A program made the translations under genes and the position numbers. A stretch of DNA of 64,000 bases from Leishmania martiniquensis (taxonomy: Eukaryota > Euglenozoa > Kinetoplastea > Trypanosomatida > Trypanosomatidae). The DNA lies in the NCBI RefSeq assembly GCF_017916325.1, contig NC_090165.1, positions 434,001-498,000 on the forward strand, given 5' to 3'. This document shows positions 1 through 10,600 of the stretch, piece by piece (the stretch's first letter is position 1; each line of letters opens with the position of its first letter). The notes under the pieces are model-generated. The model made no database searches. It was not told the DNA's origin and saw only the letters and a program-made list of their open reading frames with translations.

Positions 1-47
1 GGGCAGGGACGCGCGTACGCATATATACGTGCCCCTCTTCAGCCCAG

Positions 48-3000
48 ATGAAGCGTGACGACAACAACGGCAGCGTCAGTGCAATTCCGTCGCTTCCATC
101 GCCGTCACCAGCTTCTGTTGAAGATACTGGTCACACGCACATTCGCAAAGCTGCATCCGCATCACAGTGCGATGGTGACGACGAATCCCACACGGGCAGC
201 AGAGGCAGCAGTAGCGCTCACCCTTCTCACCACACGATCGAGAAGGGAGAGGGTTCTCACCGTCGCACTACTCACCGTGCTGCCCCCGGTGAAGGCGGCG
301 GCGGCGGCGATGACGTGAAGGACACAGAGGACGGCAGCTACACGAGCTGCTATGGGTACGACAGTGACTACGACGAGGGGAATGGGAGTTGTGTTGACAG
401 CGGCAGCGGCTGCGGTAGTGGCGGCGCCGATGATGGCCGATCCTCGAAGGCGGCCTCTGCCCCGCCGCAGGAGGATCTCTTGCGATTTCTCAGCTTCACG
501 GTCGACGAGGCGGCTCTGAAGGATCACCGACTGATGGCAATGGAGGCGTTTCGCCAAATCCTTGTGATCGGCACGAACCAGGGCACTGTCGCTGTGGTCG
601 ATCCTTCATCTGGAAGACTCAGGGAGGTGTACACAAATCATCACGAGCCGATCTGCGATGTTGACTGCACTCTCAACGAGCTCTACATTGCCGCATGCGA
701 CAAGGCTGGGTACGTTACGATTCAGTGCCGCCGCGATGTAAAGGATGTTTGGATGGCAGAGCTGAGCGGCCCGATCGAGTCCGTCGCCTTGCATCCGCTG
801 TATCACAAGATGGACAGCTCCCCAATGGTGTGTGGCGGGGCGACGAAGGTTCTTCTGCTTACCAAAGGTGTGCTGTGGAGCAACAGCCGACGCGTCACGA
901 CTCTGCAGGAAGGACGCGGGCGCATTTACAAGGTCCGGTGGTGCCACACAGCTGCGATTGATGTGGTCGCATGGCTATCCGAAGCGGAGCTCACCCTCTA
1001 CGATGCAAAGAACGAGGCCCTGGTGCGTCGCGTTCCGCTACCCGGCCTCACTGCGGAGAACGCTTTGTACCCGCCCACGCTGCGGTGGGAGCACCATTGG
1101 TCGAGAGACCCCGCCACAGCTGCCATCTCGGCGGCAGCGTTACTGTGTGGATGGGGGGATGTGGTGCAGGAAGTCCGGCTGTCCGCCGGCTCGCGCGTCC
1201 GTCGACTGAGCCGCGGCGGCGTCGCCGTGGACGAGGATGGGCTGCCTCGCTCGACTGTGTCGCAAGACAGATGCCAAGACACATCGTCGTCGCCGTCTCC
1301 GCTGCGGGTGGCATCTGGTACCGCTGCACCGACTCAATCTCCGTCATCGACTACCGTTGCTGCCGCAGGTGGGCGCGCGCTGTATGGGATAGAGCTGCGC
1401 ACTCCAGAGCCACTGCGGCCGAGCGCCACCCTGTTCCCCTACCGAGTCTGTGGTATTGCCCCGTATGGACCGCAGCGGTACGTGGTGCTGGCGGCTGTTG
1501 TTGAGTGCGGCAGGGAGGGAGTGATGAAGGACTTGGAAGTGCGCGTGGTGGATCGCGACTCCTTGACAGACGTCTACCGCGGTCGCATGCCCGTCCGCTT
1601 CATTCATCCTTTGCAGCTTCACCTGACCTACCTCCAGCTGCCGCCTTCGCTTGCACCCCAATCAGCGTCACCAAGCCACCTCGCCGTGCCACCAGATCCG
1701 TTGGCGCCGTCTCCCATGACTCAGTACTTCATCCTCTCCGTCGACACCATGGTGAAGGCGATGCCGTCAGATGTCGATGACCGCGTCGAATTCCTCTTGC
1801 GCTCAGGTCAGTTTGAGCAGGCCTACCGGTACGCTGCGACATATGCGCGCCAGCTGCGGCGGCACGTTCTGGGGAACGTCGGAGAGCAGTGGCTCATGCA
1901 TCTATTTCGCAACCGCAACACGGAGGAGGGGGCATTGCTGAAGATTATTGAGCTACTCCCCGAGCTCGTCCCGCGTGACAACAGCGCTCTGTGGGAGCAG
2001 TGGATCTACCGTCTGGACACATGTGGTGAGTCGTGGCGGCTCATCGCGCTCCTGCCAGCCAGCACGGGTGCCTCCGCCGAGTACAGGGTGGCCAGACCCC
2101 CCGCGATCGAGGACGGGGAGGAGGCCTCCGTTGAACCAGCTGCCGGCGCCACCCGGCCTCTCCCTCCCCCTGTCGCCACCCTGTATACTCCGATTCAGCG
2201 GGAGTACTACGACCTGGTGCTGTTGCGCAGTCTTCGCCAGGACCCGATCCTCTTCTTTGCGGCGTTGCACAAGTTTAACACGCTCTTCAGCGTGCCTGTT
2301 GTACTCAAGGCAACAGAGGTGGCTTACCAGGCGCAGTGCGTCGCCACTGCCTGGTGGGACGACAACGAGGGGGACGAGGAGGTTGAGTGGCAGGACCGGC
2401 ATGAGCAGGCGAAGGAGGCGACGAGGCCTGACGTCAGTCTCGCTAGCAGCGCTGCAACTGCAGATAAACGTGCTGTGTCATCCGAGGCACCAGCGTCTCC
2501 TTCACCAACGAATCCTCAAGGCACCTCGGAAGAAACGAGCGCTGTAGGGGCAGTTCTGCAGCCATCTCCGGCAGTCACGACAGTCGCCGCAGCGACCTCT
2601 CCCCCATCTTTGAGCCGCATATCGCGGTGGTCGTTGGCGGCCAGTTACGGGTTCCTTCTCCGATGCGCAGGCCGGCACAAGGAGGCGCTGCAAGTGCTTC
2701 TGCACTTGCCTGCATCTCCACGCAGCGATCGGGAGGTATTTGGCCTCATCCGTGACCAGCAGCTTTTCCACAAGGCGCGCGAGCTCCTTCCCGAGTTACT
2801 GCGCAGCAGGGAGGATGCCACTCTGGAGCTGTTGATGGAGCACGTTGCGGGGCCGACGGGCCGTAGCGGTTTAGCAGACGGCGGCGATGCGGCTGTGGCT
2901 CCCCCAGCGCTCACCGTCCCAATCGGCGGTGCCGCGCCATCATCTCCGTCCTCGCTGGCGGCGCCGTTTTTAGATGTCGTGCAATACGGCTCTGCGCAGG

Positions 3001-4430
3001 ACCCGCTCTGCACCGAGTCCGTCATTAGCCGCCTCGAACACAGCGATCGGCTGCGTCTGCTGCGCTATCTGAGCCTCGTGCAGAAGCGTTACCCAAAAGT
3101 GTTTGTTCAAGCAGCGAAGCAGCACGCCCAACTGGTGGCGACACTGTATATCGACTACGACCGTCCATCCCTTCTTCCGTTTCTCAAACAGATGTCGATG
3201 TACATCGAGCGCATCCGTGAGTTACACGCGCTCTGCCGCAAACAGCACTTCCTTGAGGAGGAGATTTTTCTTCTGTTTCGCATGGGTCGCGAGGACGAGG
3301 CGCTGCGAATCCTCGTGGAGAAGATGCACGACCTCCCACGCGCCTTGAAGTTTGTCGTCTCCGTCCCAGATCTCGAGGAGCAGGCGGTGCTGTTCACGCG
3401 GCTAGTCGATTACACCGTGGCTTACAACGCTAGCCTGCCAACGTGCAGCCTTGACGGCAGGGAGGGCGCCGCAAACGGGTCTGGCGTGAGGGTGCGCTAC
3501 GTGATGCATTACACAAAGCCAAACGAGACGTACGCGTTGATAGCCCGACAGCACCATGTCGCTCTGGATGATGTCTGTAAGGCGAATGGTGTATCGGTCG
3601 CATCCGGTAGTGCGGCCATGCCACCACTACCTGCAGATGGGGAGGATTCTAATAGGCGTCAGAGCAGCGTCTCACCTTTTCAAGGCGACGGGAAAGCACG
3701 GCTGCGCGCATCCTACGATGCTGACGCGGTCGAAAATCTGCCGGCACCGCCGCCGCAGTGCGTCGTGCCACTCAACCTCTTCGGCGACCTTCTCGAGACT
3801 CTGGCCGAACCGCAGTTCATGGAGCATCCCGCGTTGGATGTGCGGCTCGTCCTTTCGAAGCTTCCGAGCGGCGAGCCCATCCGGCACGCTGGGCCCAGCA
3901 TGGCCGCCATCGCACACGCCATGGCGGAGGAGATGTCTTTTCTCTCCACCATCGCCGCGGTCGGTGAGAAGGACTTGATGGGCTATTATGGGCAGCTTCT
4001 GAAGAGGCGAACAGAGGCCGTAACAATGGGTCGACGTCGCGACGCTGACGAGAGCGGAACTAGCGCCGCGACTAGAGCCGCGCATCCCGCGAACGAGTTC
4101 TCTGGGGCCTCCGCAGCGGTGCAGCGGTGCGTAGCCTGTCGTCAGCTAGTCACGCAGCGGGTGGTTGTCTTTGCGTGTCAGCATATGTATCACCCGACCT
4201 GTGTCCTGCAGTACATGCAGAGTTCACCAACGGGCACCTTTATCGGTGCAGGAGGCGTGGCCTTTGATGGCCGCACTGGGGGCGCCGCTGCCGTGATGCG
4301 TGAATGTGCGTCGCCGACGCTCCATGTGGCAACCACTGTAGCGGCAGGCGCAGAGACGGCTGAGGAGCAGCTCCGCAAGCTACCCGTTTATTGCCGCGCG
4401 TGCCGGCAACACTCGGGAGAGCAAGGCTGA
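48..4430 (+). CDS. VPS41: VPS41-like HOPS complex subunit with LysM-like insertion and C-terminal RING
   Basis: Predicted 1,460-residue vacuolar sorting protein. VPS41 is the HOPS subunit that tethers late endosomes and vesicles to lysosomes or vacuoles. After a Ser/Gly/Asp-rich N-terminus (1-140), residues about 145-545 form a degenerate WD40-like propeller (GTNQGTVAVVD, IYKVRWC..AIDVVAWL). Helical solenoid follows from about 570. The clathrin-heavy-chain-repeat-like part (about 1030-1130) includes LLPFLKQMSMYIERIRELH and EEEIFLLFRMGREDEALRIL. The C-terminus is a RING with CVAC at 1361, CQHMYHPTC, and CRAC at 1449-1452, split by about 50 extra residues. Residues about 1150-1235 look like a LysM domain placed within the solenoid; this is not a usual VPS41 part. 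ATG 48 is taken as the start: it follows a CT tract and AG dinucleotides at 41-42 and 46-47. The protein is longer than human VPS41 (about 850 residues) because of low-complexity inserts. VPS8 is the main alternative, but the domain order and the C-terminal solenoid fit VPS41 better. Confidence 0.82.
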   Translation: MKRDDNNGSVSAIPSLPSPSPASVEDTGHTHIRKAASASQCDGDDESHTGSRGSSSAHPSHHTIEKGEGSHRRTTHRAAPGEGGGGGDDVKDTEDGSYTSCYGYDSDYDEGNGSCVDSGSGCGSGGADDGRSSKAASAPPQEDLLRFLSFTVDEAALKDHRLMAMEAFRQILVIGTNQGTVAVVDPSSGRLREVYTNHHEPICDVDCTLNELYIAACDKAGYVTIQCRRDVKDVWMAELSGPIESVALHPLYHKMDSSPMVCGGATKVLLLTKGVLWSNSRRVTTLQEGRGRIYKVRWCHTAAIDVVAWLSEAELTLYDAKNEALVRRVPLPGLTAENALYPPTLRWEHHWSRDPATAAISAAALLCGWGDVVQEVRLSAGSRVRRLSRGGVAVDEDGLPRSTVSQDRCQDTSSSPSPLRVASGTAAPTQSPSSTTVAAAGGRALYGIELRTPEPLRPSATLFPYRVCGIAPYGPQRYVVLAAVVECGREGVMKDLEVRVVDRDSLTDVYRGRMPVRFIHPLQLHLTYLQLPPSLAPQSASPSHLAVPPDPLAPSPMTQYFILSVDTMVKAMPSDVDDRVEFLLRSGQFEQAYRYAATYARQLRRHVLGNVGEQWLMHLFRNRNTEEGALLKIIELLPELVPRDNSALWEQWIYRLDTCGESWRLIALLPASTGASAEYRVARPPAIEDGEEASVEPAAGATRPLPPPVATLYTPIQREYYDLVLLRSLRQDPILFFAALHKFNTLFSVPVVLKATEVAYQAQCVATAWWDDNEGDEEVEWQDRHEQAKEATRPDVSLASSAATADKRAVSSEAPASPSPTNPQGTSEETSAVGAVLQPSPAVTTVAAATSPPSLSRISRWSLAASYGFLLRCAGRHKEALQVLLHLPASPRSDREVFGLIRDQQLFHKARELLPELLRSREDATLELLMEHVAGPTGRSGLADGGDAAVAPPALTVPIGGAAPSSPSSLAAPFLDVVQYGSAQDPLCTESVISRLEHSDRLRLLRYLSLVQKRYPKVFVQAAKQHAQLVATLYIDYDRPSLLPFLKQMSMYIERIRELHALCRKQHFLEEEIFLLFRMGREDEALRILVEKMHDLPRALKFVVSVPDLEEQAVLFTRLVDYTVAYNASLPTCSLDGREGAANGSGVRVRYVMHYTKPNETYALIARQHHVALDDVCKANGVSVASGSAAMPPLPADGEDSNRRQSSVSPFQGDGKARLRASYDADAVENLPAPPPQCVVPLNLFGDLLETLAEPQFMEHPALDVRLVLSKLPSGEPIRHAGPSMAAIAHAMAEEMSFLSTIAAVGEKDLMGYYGQLLKRRTEAVTMGRRRDADESGTSAATRAAHPANEFSGASAAVQRCVACRQLVTQRVVVFACQHMYHPTCVLQYMQSSPTGTFIGAGGVAFDGRTGGAAAVMRECASPTLHVATTVAAGAETAEEQLRKLPVYCRACRQHSGEQG

Positions 4431-5199
4431 GCCCACCCCTCCTGTGACTTGTATCGACATTGTGAAGTACACACGCGCATCTGCTGAGAGGTCGACAGTG
4501 AGAGCACAGCGCACACACACACACACACACATTTTATGGGGCGCTTTGGCCCTGAAGGGGAGGCATGGATGGACGTGAGGAGTCCAGAGGAAGCGGTGCG
4601 GCGGCACTCGCCAGCAGCACCATGAACGCTGCTGCTATTTCATGCTCGTTGGTGAGCAAGAAAAAAGGCAAGGACAGCTGCACTGGTGTTCATGCCTCGT
4701 CCTCTCTGACCTATGCATGCCACCCTAGCTGCAGCGCGCGACCCTACACGCACTGGCGCCTACGCAAGGTCTCTCGAGCTTCGAAGTGCCTGGTGAGAGA
4801 GCAGAGGCTAAAAGGGATCCAGGCGCTCCTCCTCCTCCTCTCCGCGCCGAATACTGCCCACCCGTAGTGGCAATGCTCTCCTGTTCTCCCTCCCCCTCTT
4901 TCTTCCATCTTCCCCTTCTCTCGCCGTTCCCCCCCTCGTGGGGAAGATTCGCTGTACAGCTCGCGTGTGCTCCGTGCCGATCGGAACTGCTGCCAAAGGA
5001 GCTGACCTGTGACGCGGGAAAGCGAACGAAATAACAGAAACGGCGGCAGCGAGAGAGAGCGCCACGCACTCAGCGATTTGCCACGCAGAGTCGTCGAGAG
5101 CAATCGAACGACTGCGGCAGTGGGCGACCTCTTTTTTTTCTTTGCTTGCTCGTGTTGCCCTCCTCCTCACACATTGTACCATTGAGGGCACTCATCGCC
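4431..5199. other. intergenic spacer with CA repeat
   Basis: Spacer between VPS41 and IMP4. It holds a (CA)n run at about 4511-4530 and CT-rich stretches around 4827-4935. No convincing coding sequence is seen on either strand. It would supply the VPS41 3'UTR and the IMP4 5'UTR. Confidence 0.7.
5131..5186 (+). promoter_or_regulatory. putative trans-splicing signal for IMP4
   Basis: A T-rich pyrimidine tract (5131-5175) is followed by the first AG at 5185-5186, 14 nt before the IMP4 ATG. This is the expected form of a spliced-leader acceptor in trypanosomatids. The exact site is inferred; a UTR this short makes an earlier acceptor also possible. Confidence 0.4.
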
Positions 5200-6066
5200 A
5201 TGCGCCGCAGCGTCATTCGTACGCGCAAGGAGTTCCTCGAGCGCAAGCAGCATGAGCGCGTGCATGAGGCAATTCACACGCGCAAGGAGCAATTCCGCCA
5301 TGCCCTGGAGACGGCCACTCCGCTGCCTGGGCACCTGAAGAAGGATGCGCTGGCGCTGAAGAAGTTCACGGAGCTCGATGACGCGCAAACACGCAACTTG
5401 ACGACAACGGTGGATGACGAGTACGCGAGTGCCGGCCGGGAGGATCCGCACGTGCTCGTCACGACGTCCCGCAACGCGTCGCAGAAGCTGCTGGAGTTCG
5501 CGAAGGAAGTGCGGCTCATCGTACCGAATGCTGTGCGCATGAATCGGGGCAACCTCAGTGTACATCAGCTCATGGATGCTGCTCGCAAGGAGAACTACAC
5601 AGATGTCATTGTGCTGCAGGAGTCGCAGGGCGTCCCCGATAGTTTGATTGTCTCTCACCTCCCCCTGGGCCCCACCGTGACCTTCACCATTCACAACCTC
5701 GTGGCGCGCCACGACATCGACGGCGTGGGCACCATGTCAGAGCAGTACCCTCATCTCATCTTCGAGAACTTCTCCACCAAGCTCGGCTTGCGCATCAAAG
5801 ACGTGCTGCGCTACCTCTTCCCCGTTCCCAAGCCTGACGCGTCCCGCGTTCTGACGTTTGACAACGAGAACGACTTTATTAGCTTCCGCCACCACACCTT
5901 CAAGAAGGAGAAGGGCAAGAAGCAAGTGGAGCTGACGGAGGTGGGGCCGAGGTTTGAGTTGACCCCGTACCGCGTCGTGCTCGGCACAATCGAGATGGCC
6001 GATGCAGAGACGGAGTGGGTGCTGCAGCCGTACATGAACACGGCGAAGAAGCGCCGCCTCTTGTAG
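5200..6066 (+). CDS. IMP4: U3 snoRNP protein IMP4 (Brix domain)
   Basis: Predicted 288 residues, the usual IMP4 length (yeast about 290). IMP4 works with IMP3 and MPP10 in the U3 snoRNP in the nucleolus, guiding early pre-18S rRNA cleavages. The N-terminal basic helix RRSVIRTRKEFLERKQ and the DDEY segment are typical. The Brix domain covers about 80-270, with PNAVRMNRGN, DVIVLQESQGVPDSLIVSHL and GPTVTFTIHNLVARHDI. The protein ends in a lysine/arginine tail (KKRRLL). ATG 5200 is the first ATG after the splice-like tract and matches family N-termini. The same frame is open upstream to 5146 but has no ATG there. Confidence 0.93.
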   Translation: MRRSVIRTRKEFLERKQHERVHEAIHTRKEQFRHALETATPLPGHLKKDALALKKFTELDDAQTRNLTTTVDDEYASAGREDPHVLVTTSRNASQKLLEFAKEVRLIVPNAVRMNRGNLSVHQLMDAARKENYTDVIVLQESQGVPDSLIVSHLPLGPTVTFTIHNLVARHDIDGVGTMSEQYPHLIFENFSTKLGLRIKDVLRYLFPVPKPDASRVLTFDNENDFISFRHHTFKKEKGKKQVELTEVGPRFELTPYRVVLGTIEMADAETEWVLQPYMNTAKKRRLL

Positions 6067-7659
6067 GCGGACTCCCCCCTCCCCCCACCCGGCAGGTGCG
6101 TCGCGGTGATAGTCACATCTCGCTTGCACGGAAGGAGAGCAAGGAGTTAGGGAGGAGGGCGAGCGGATACATTGACCCGTTGGCTTCGGCGTCGCATCTC
6201 TGGTGTGGAGAGGCTGCAGGGTCGCCTCCTCGCCATCGACCTTCGCATTTTGGCGCGCGTTTACTCCCTTTCCCGGTCTCTGTGTCATCTTCTTGCGTGC
6301 GCCTGCGCGACCACCGGCAGGCGTTCACGCTCGAAGGGGAGACAGCTCTCTCTGCTTACCGCGTAGACAACACCGGGGTCGCCGCACACGCCTTTCTCTC
6401 TGTGATGCCCACTCTCACCATCCCTGTGCGCTTGCTACAAGAAAGGGAAGGGAGTGGGAGGAGGAAGGGAAGAGAGGCGCTCTGGATGCCTGCATCTATG
6501 CTTGTCGTTGTGCCAGCATCCTGTTGGTCTGGCGGCGGCTCATTTTTTTGCGGAATTCTCTGGCGGTCTTCGTCTCAGCCTCGACTAAGAGTAACCATTA
6601 AGCAAACGGCTTCGCTTCGCACCTCCACCGACTGGAAGAGGCCGCTGCTGTGCACACGCCCTCCATATTATTTTCGTCCACTGGTTGCCGTTCGTTCTCC
6701 TCTGCCTCGCCTCTCATACACCGCGTGCCTTGCCATTGCTGCACGCAACCGGTTTCTTGGCTCTTTCCTTCCCTCCTCGATCATAGCGCCCGCCGCGTCA
6801 TCTCTCCCGCTTGGCGAACACGTAGCTCATCACGGTAGGGGAGTGTGCCCGAGGATGAGGTTTGCCGTGGCCGATGCGCAGGCTCAATGAGTTTGTGTGT
6901 GTAGGGGGGGAGGAGCTGTCAGGGGCTCGAAAAGAGCAGGGGGGGCGACTGGGTAAAGCGGCAATGAGACGGCTGACGAGTCACTTGTGGAGTGTGCCGT
7001 GCAGAGGAGGGAGACGGATCAGAAGAGAGGTCGGCTCCGGACTTTAGACGAAAGAGAACCCTGAAGAAAGTACGCCGCGGCCTCCCTATAGCAAGCGAAA
7101 CACATGCTGAGCTGCGCTTCTGGAAAGGGTGCACGGTACGGCGCAGCGCCATCCGCATGTGCGCCTGCGCACACGGGCATGAGGGCAGGGGTGTACGCGA
7201 GATATCGAAGGGAGCGCGGGGCAAGCAAGCCCTGCACTCGCGTCGTGGCCTCGGGCATACTTGCCATGACAAGATGTAGCGGCGTGGCGATCCACGCGTG
7301 TGCTTTGAGCACCGCTCCCCCCAGTAAGCGGCCTTTTCGTGTCTGTTCTACCTTCTCTCTGCGCAAGAGCACTACGCCGGCAAGAGGGGGGGGTAGAGAA
7401 GTGGGCAGCGAGTGTCACCCGGGTGTCCCCCCCGCTAGCCCTTCGCTAATCGGCTCTACCCACACTACCTTTGCGGCCCGCCATGCACCCCTACTTTTTC
7501 TCTTCTCTTTCCTCCGTCTAATTGCCATGCATTGCTCTCTGATGCGCTCCATGAATCAGACATGACGCCGCCTTGCACATGCACACCAGGACGCATCGCA
7601 CCACACCCACTCGTGCGCATCCCCAACCCAACCCCTTCCCCTATTCCTTACCGCTGCGC
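6067..7659. other. intergenic spacer
   Basis: A 1.6 kb spacer with short homopolymers (G runs near 6905 and 6940) and no ORF that reads as protein-like. A pyrimidine tract at about 7491-7525, followed by AG dinucleotides at 7558 and 7588, is the likely splice signal for the downstream SNF2 gene. Confidence 0.65.
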
Positions 7660-10600
7660 ATGCCTTCAGAGACACCTTTCGTCAGCACTCATGTTCGCTT
7701 CTGCGCTGCGCTGCAGCGTCTGGGCGATGCGGGCATAGGCGCTGAGCAATTCGCACAGAGAGGGGCGGTGGCACCGCTGTTGCCGCCCAGCCCCCATTGT
7801 GCGCGGGTAGGTGCCATCGTGGCAGAATACACGCCGCCGAGCGACACGAGCACGAACCAGCTCCCACACGTGGACAATGGTGAGGGCGTCATGCAGGCCA
7901 ACATCCCGCACTGCCAGGAGGATGAATCGGGCGAGTGCGCCGGCGCCGCGACCTTGAAGGCGGAGGACTCTGTGTATGCGCAGCTGGCGCGGCGTGAGGT
8001 GGCCATTTCGACTCGAGACGCGCACGCACGCCTGCACCATTTGCGACTCTTCGGTGGCCATTCCCCCCGCGTCGAGGGCGCAACCGCGCCCCTACTGGAG
8101 CAGATAAACCGAAGGGCGTCTTCTGTTGGCAGCCATGCGCACGGCAGCGACCATCGCAGCAGCATTTGGGAGCTGAAGTCGCGCTACTTTCAAGTCGCGA
8201 AGGAAACGCTTACTGCCTTCATGGGGCTTCGACTGCGCTCACAGCTGCTCAGCGACCACAGCACAGCTGCCACCGGCACGACTTTGTTTGCTCCTCCTCA
8301 GCACCGCGCCACAGGGGCATCTGCTGTGACGACGGCGGCTCGACAGGTGGCGCTGCGCAAAGGCATGGAGGCCTTCCTGAGTGCGGTGGCTCATCAAGAG
8401 TCGATGCTGGATGCCGTCTCCTCGGCATGCAGGTCGCACCGGAGCACCGGCGGAGGCGCCGCACCAGCCCTGGCGCATTCCTTTTTTTTTTCTGCTCTTC
8501 CAAAGACTCCGATGGTGCAATGGGCCGGCTCGCACTTCTGCAACAACCGGTATGTGCGCTGCCTTTTTCCACCCGTTGTCACGCCATTAACGGCGACAAA
8601 GGCAGACGAGGAGGGCCCTCGTAGGACGCCAAGGCCAAATTCGCCCTGCGCCGCGCGGGCCTTGCCAAAGGCACTTGTTCTCCCACACGACACGGAGGCA
8701 GAGCTACGCAAGTACTGGAGGCTGCACGACGAGGCTGCCTCGCGGGCGCGGCTGGCCGCGCTGCGTTGCCAAGATGCGGAGGCGTTCGCTGAGCACATCA
8801 GTCTACTGAAGGTGTCTGCGCTTCTCCAAATCATGGAAAAGACGGAGGGTTTCATGCGCCGCATTGGGCTACAGCTTCAGTCCCACGCTGCCCACGCCGC
8901 CATCGACCGTGGTGCTGCTGGCAGGGACGCCGCGCCCACCATGCGCGCAGTGCCTGCGGCCCTTGGTGAACCGGGTGGCGCCCACCGTTCAGGTGGAGCA
9001 GCAGGCTGCCACGGCAGTGATTACGAGCGCTTCCGGGCCTACGTGGCATCTAGCAAGAACGAGTTTAAACTCATGCACCGTGTGGACGTGTTTGTGGCGG
9101 CTCAGCCGGCCGGACTGGACGCGGCGCTGCTGCCGCATCAGATGGACGGCCTGCGCTTTCTTGCGTCCCTCGATGCTAACCACATCAACGGCATCCTGGC
9201 AGACGAGATGGGCGTGGGCAAAACGATTCAGACCCTAGCTTTTCTCCTCTATCTGAAGAACAAGCGGGGCGAGACGGTGGAGGGCAACAGTGGCAGAGGG
9301 GGGCCGTCGCCAACAGGGTTGCACCTCCCACATGTGGTGCTCGCCCCACTTTCTGTCATTCGAGAGTGGCGGGAGGCATGCGAGCAGTTCGTGCCAAGCG
9401 CTCTCCGCGTTGCTGTGTATCAGGAGCTGGCCAACCCCGTCCGCGAAGCTGCGGCTTACGACCTCATCCTCCTTCCACTCCACGCCGTCCGAAACGTTGG
9501 TGCGGAGGCGGCGCGCATTCGATGGCATTATGTTGTGGTGGACGAGGCGCACAAGGCGGTGGCTAACCTGAACACCATCACGGCGCGCTGCATCTTTGGG
9601 CTCCCGTGCTTGCGCCGCCTGGTGCTGACCGGTACGCCGCTTAGCAGCGATCTGCAAGAGCTCTGGTCGCTGCTGCACTTTCTTAACCCGGAGGTGTTCA
9701 CCGATAGCGACGCTTTTGAGGAGATCTTCCGTCGGCCCTTTCGCGTGTACGAGGCGCAGGAGATGGAGCTGACGGAGGAGGAGCGCGGCCTGCTCATACT
9801 GCGGCTGCATCAGGTGCTGCGACCGTTTCTGCTACGGCGCACAAAATTAGACGTCGATTCGACTCTTCAGATGACATTTCATCGCGTGTGGTGCCCTCTG
9901 AGTGCGATGCAACAACACCTCTTGCGCCTTCTACGGGAGCAGCGGCGCACCCCTGCCGTTCTACGTATGGCCGGAGACCACAGCGGTAGCAGTAGCAGTA
10001 GTGAGGAGGACAGTGAGGGCGAGGAGGCGACCGCCGGTACCGCTGAGGTGGCGACGCACATGAGTACTGTAGCAGCGGAGGAGATCGGGGGCGGCAAGTC
10101 CGCCGTTTGCGTGCAGTGCGCGGATGCTGCCGCTTCCACGGCCGAAGTTCGGCACGGCAAGACTTACCCGGCGCCCGACATGCAGAAGGCGAGCGACGAG
10201 GCCGCCACGCCCTGTGATCGGCTTGCCGAGCTCGTCTGGCAGCATCTTCCTGCGCTGACGAGCACCGAGTCCAAGGCTACCTTGCGTTGTGCAGTGCAGC
10301 AGGACAGAGCACTTGGGCTTACTAGCGCCGGCGTTTCAGAGTCCTCCGCACAGCTCTTGTGTAATCACGCTTTTTTGCTGCCTTTCTTCTCACAGGTGCT
10401 TCATCGCCACGGCCTCGATGAACTAACGCAAGAGGGCCGCCACCGTACAGACTTGGTCGCGGCAGCACTCAAAGGAGGCGGCGCCGTTGGTGCCGAGACG
10501 GCGGGGCGCTATGGAGCTGCTGGTCTTACTCTTGCGTGCAGTGGTAAGTTCCTCATCTTGCACCTGCTACTCTCTCGCCTCTACGTGGTGCAGCGGAAGG

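Noticed and set aside
7573..7659. N-terminal extension of the SNF2 protein to 7573 or ATG 7579
   Set aside because: 7573 is TTG. ATG 7579 precedes the AG at 7588 and the added residues are His/Thr/Pro-rich spacer-like; ATG 7660 is preferred, not proven.
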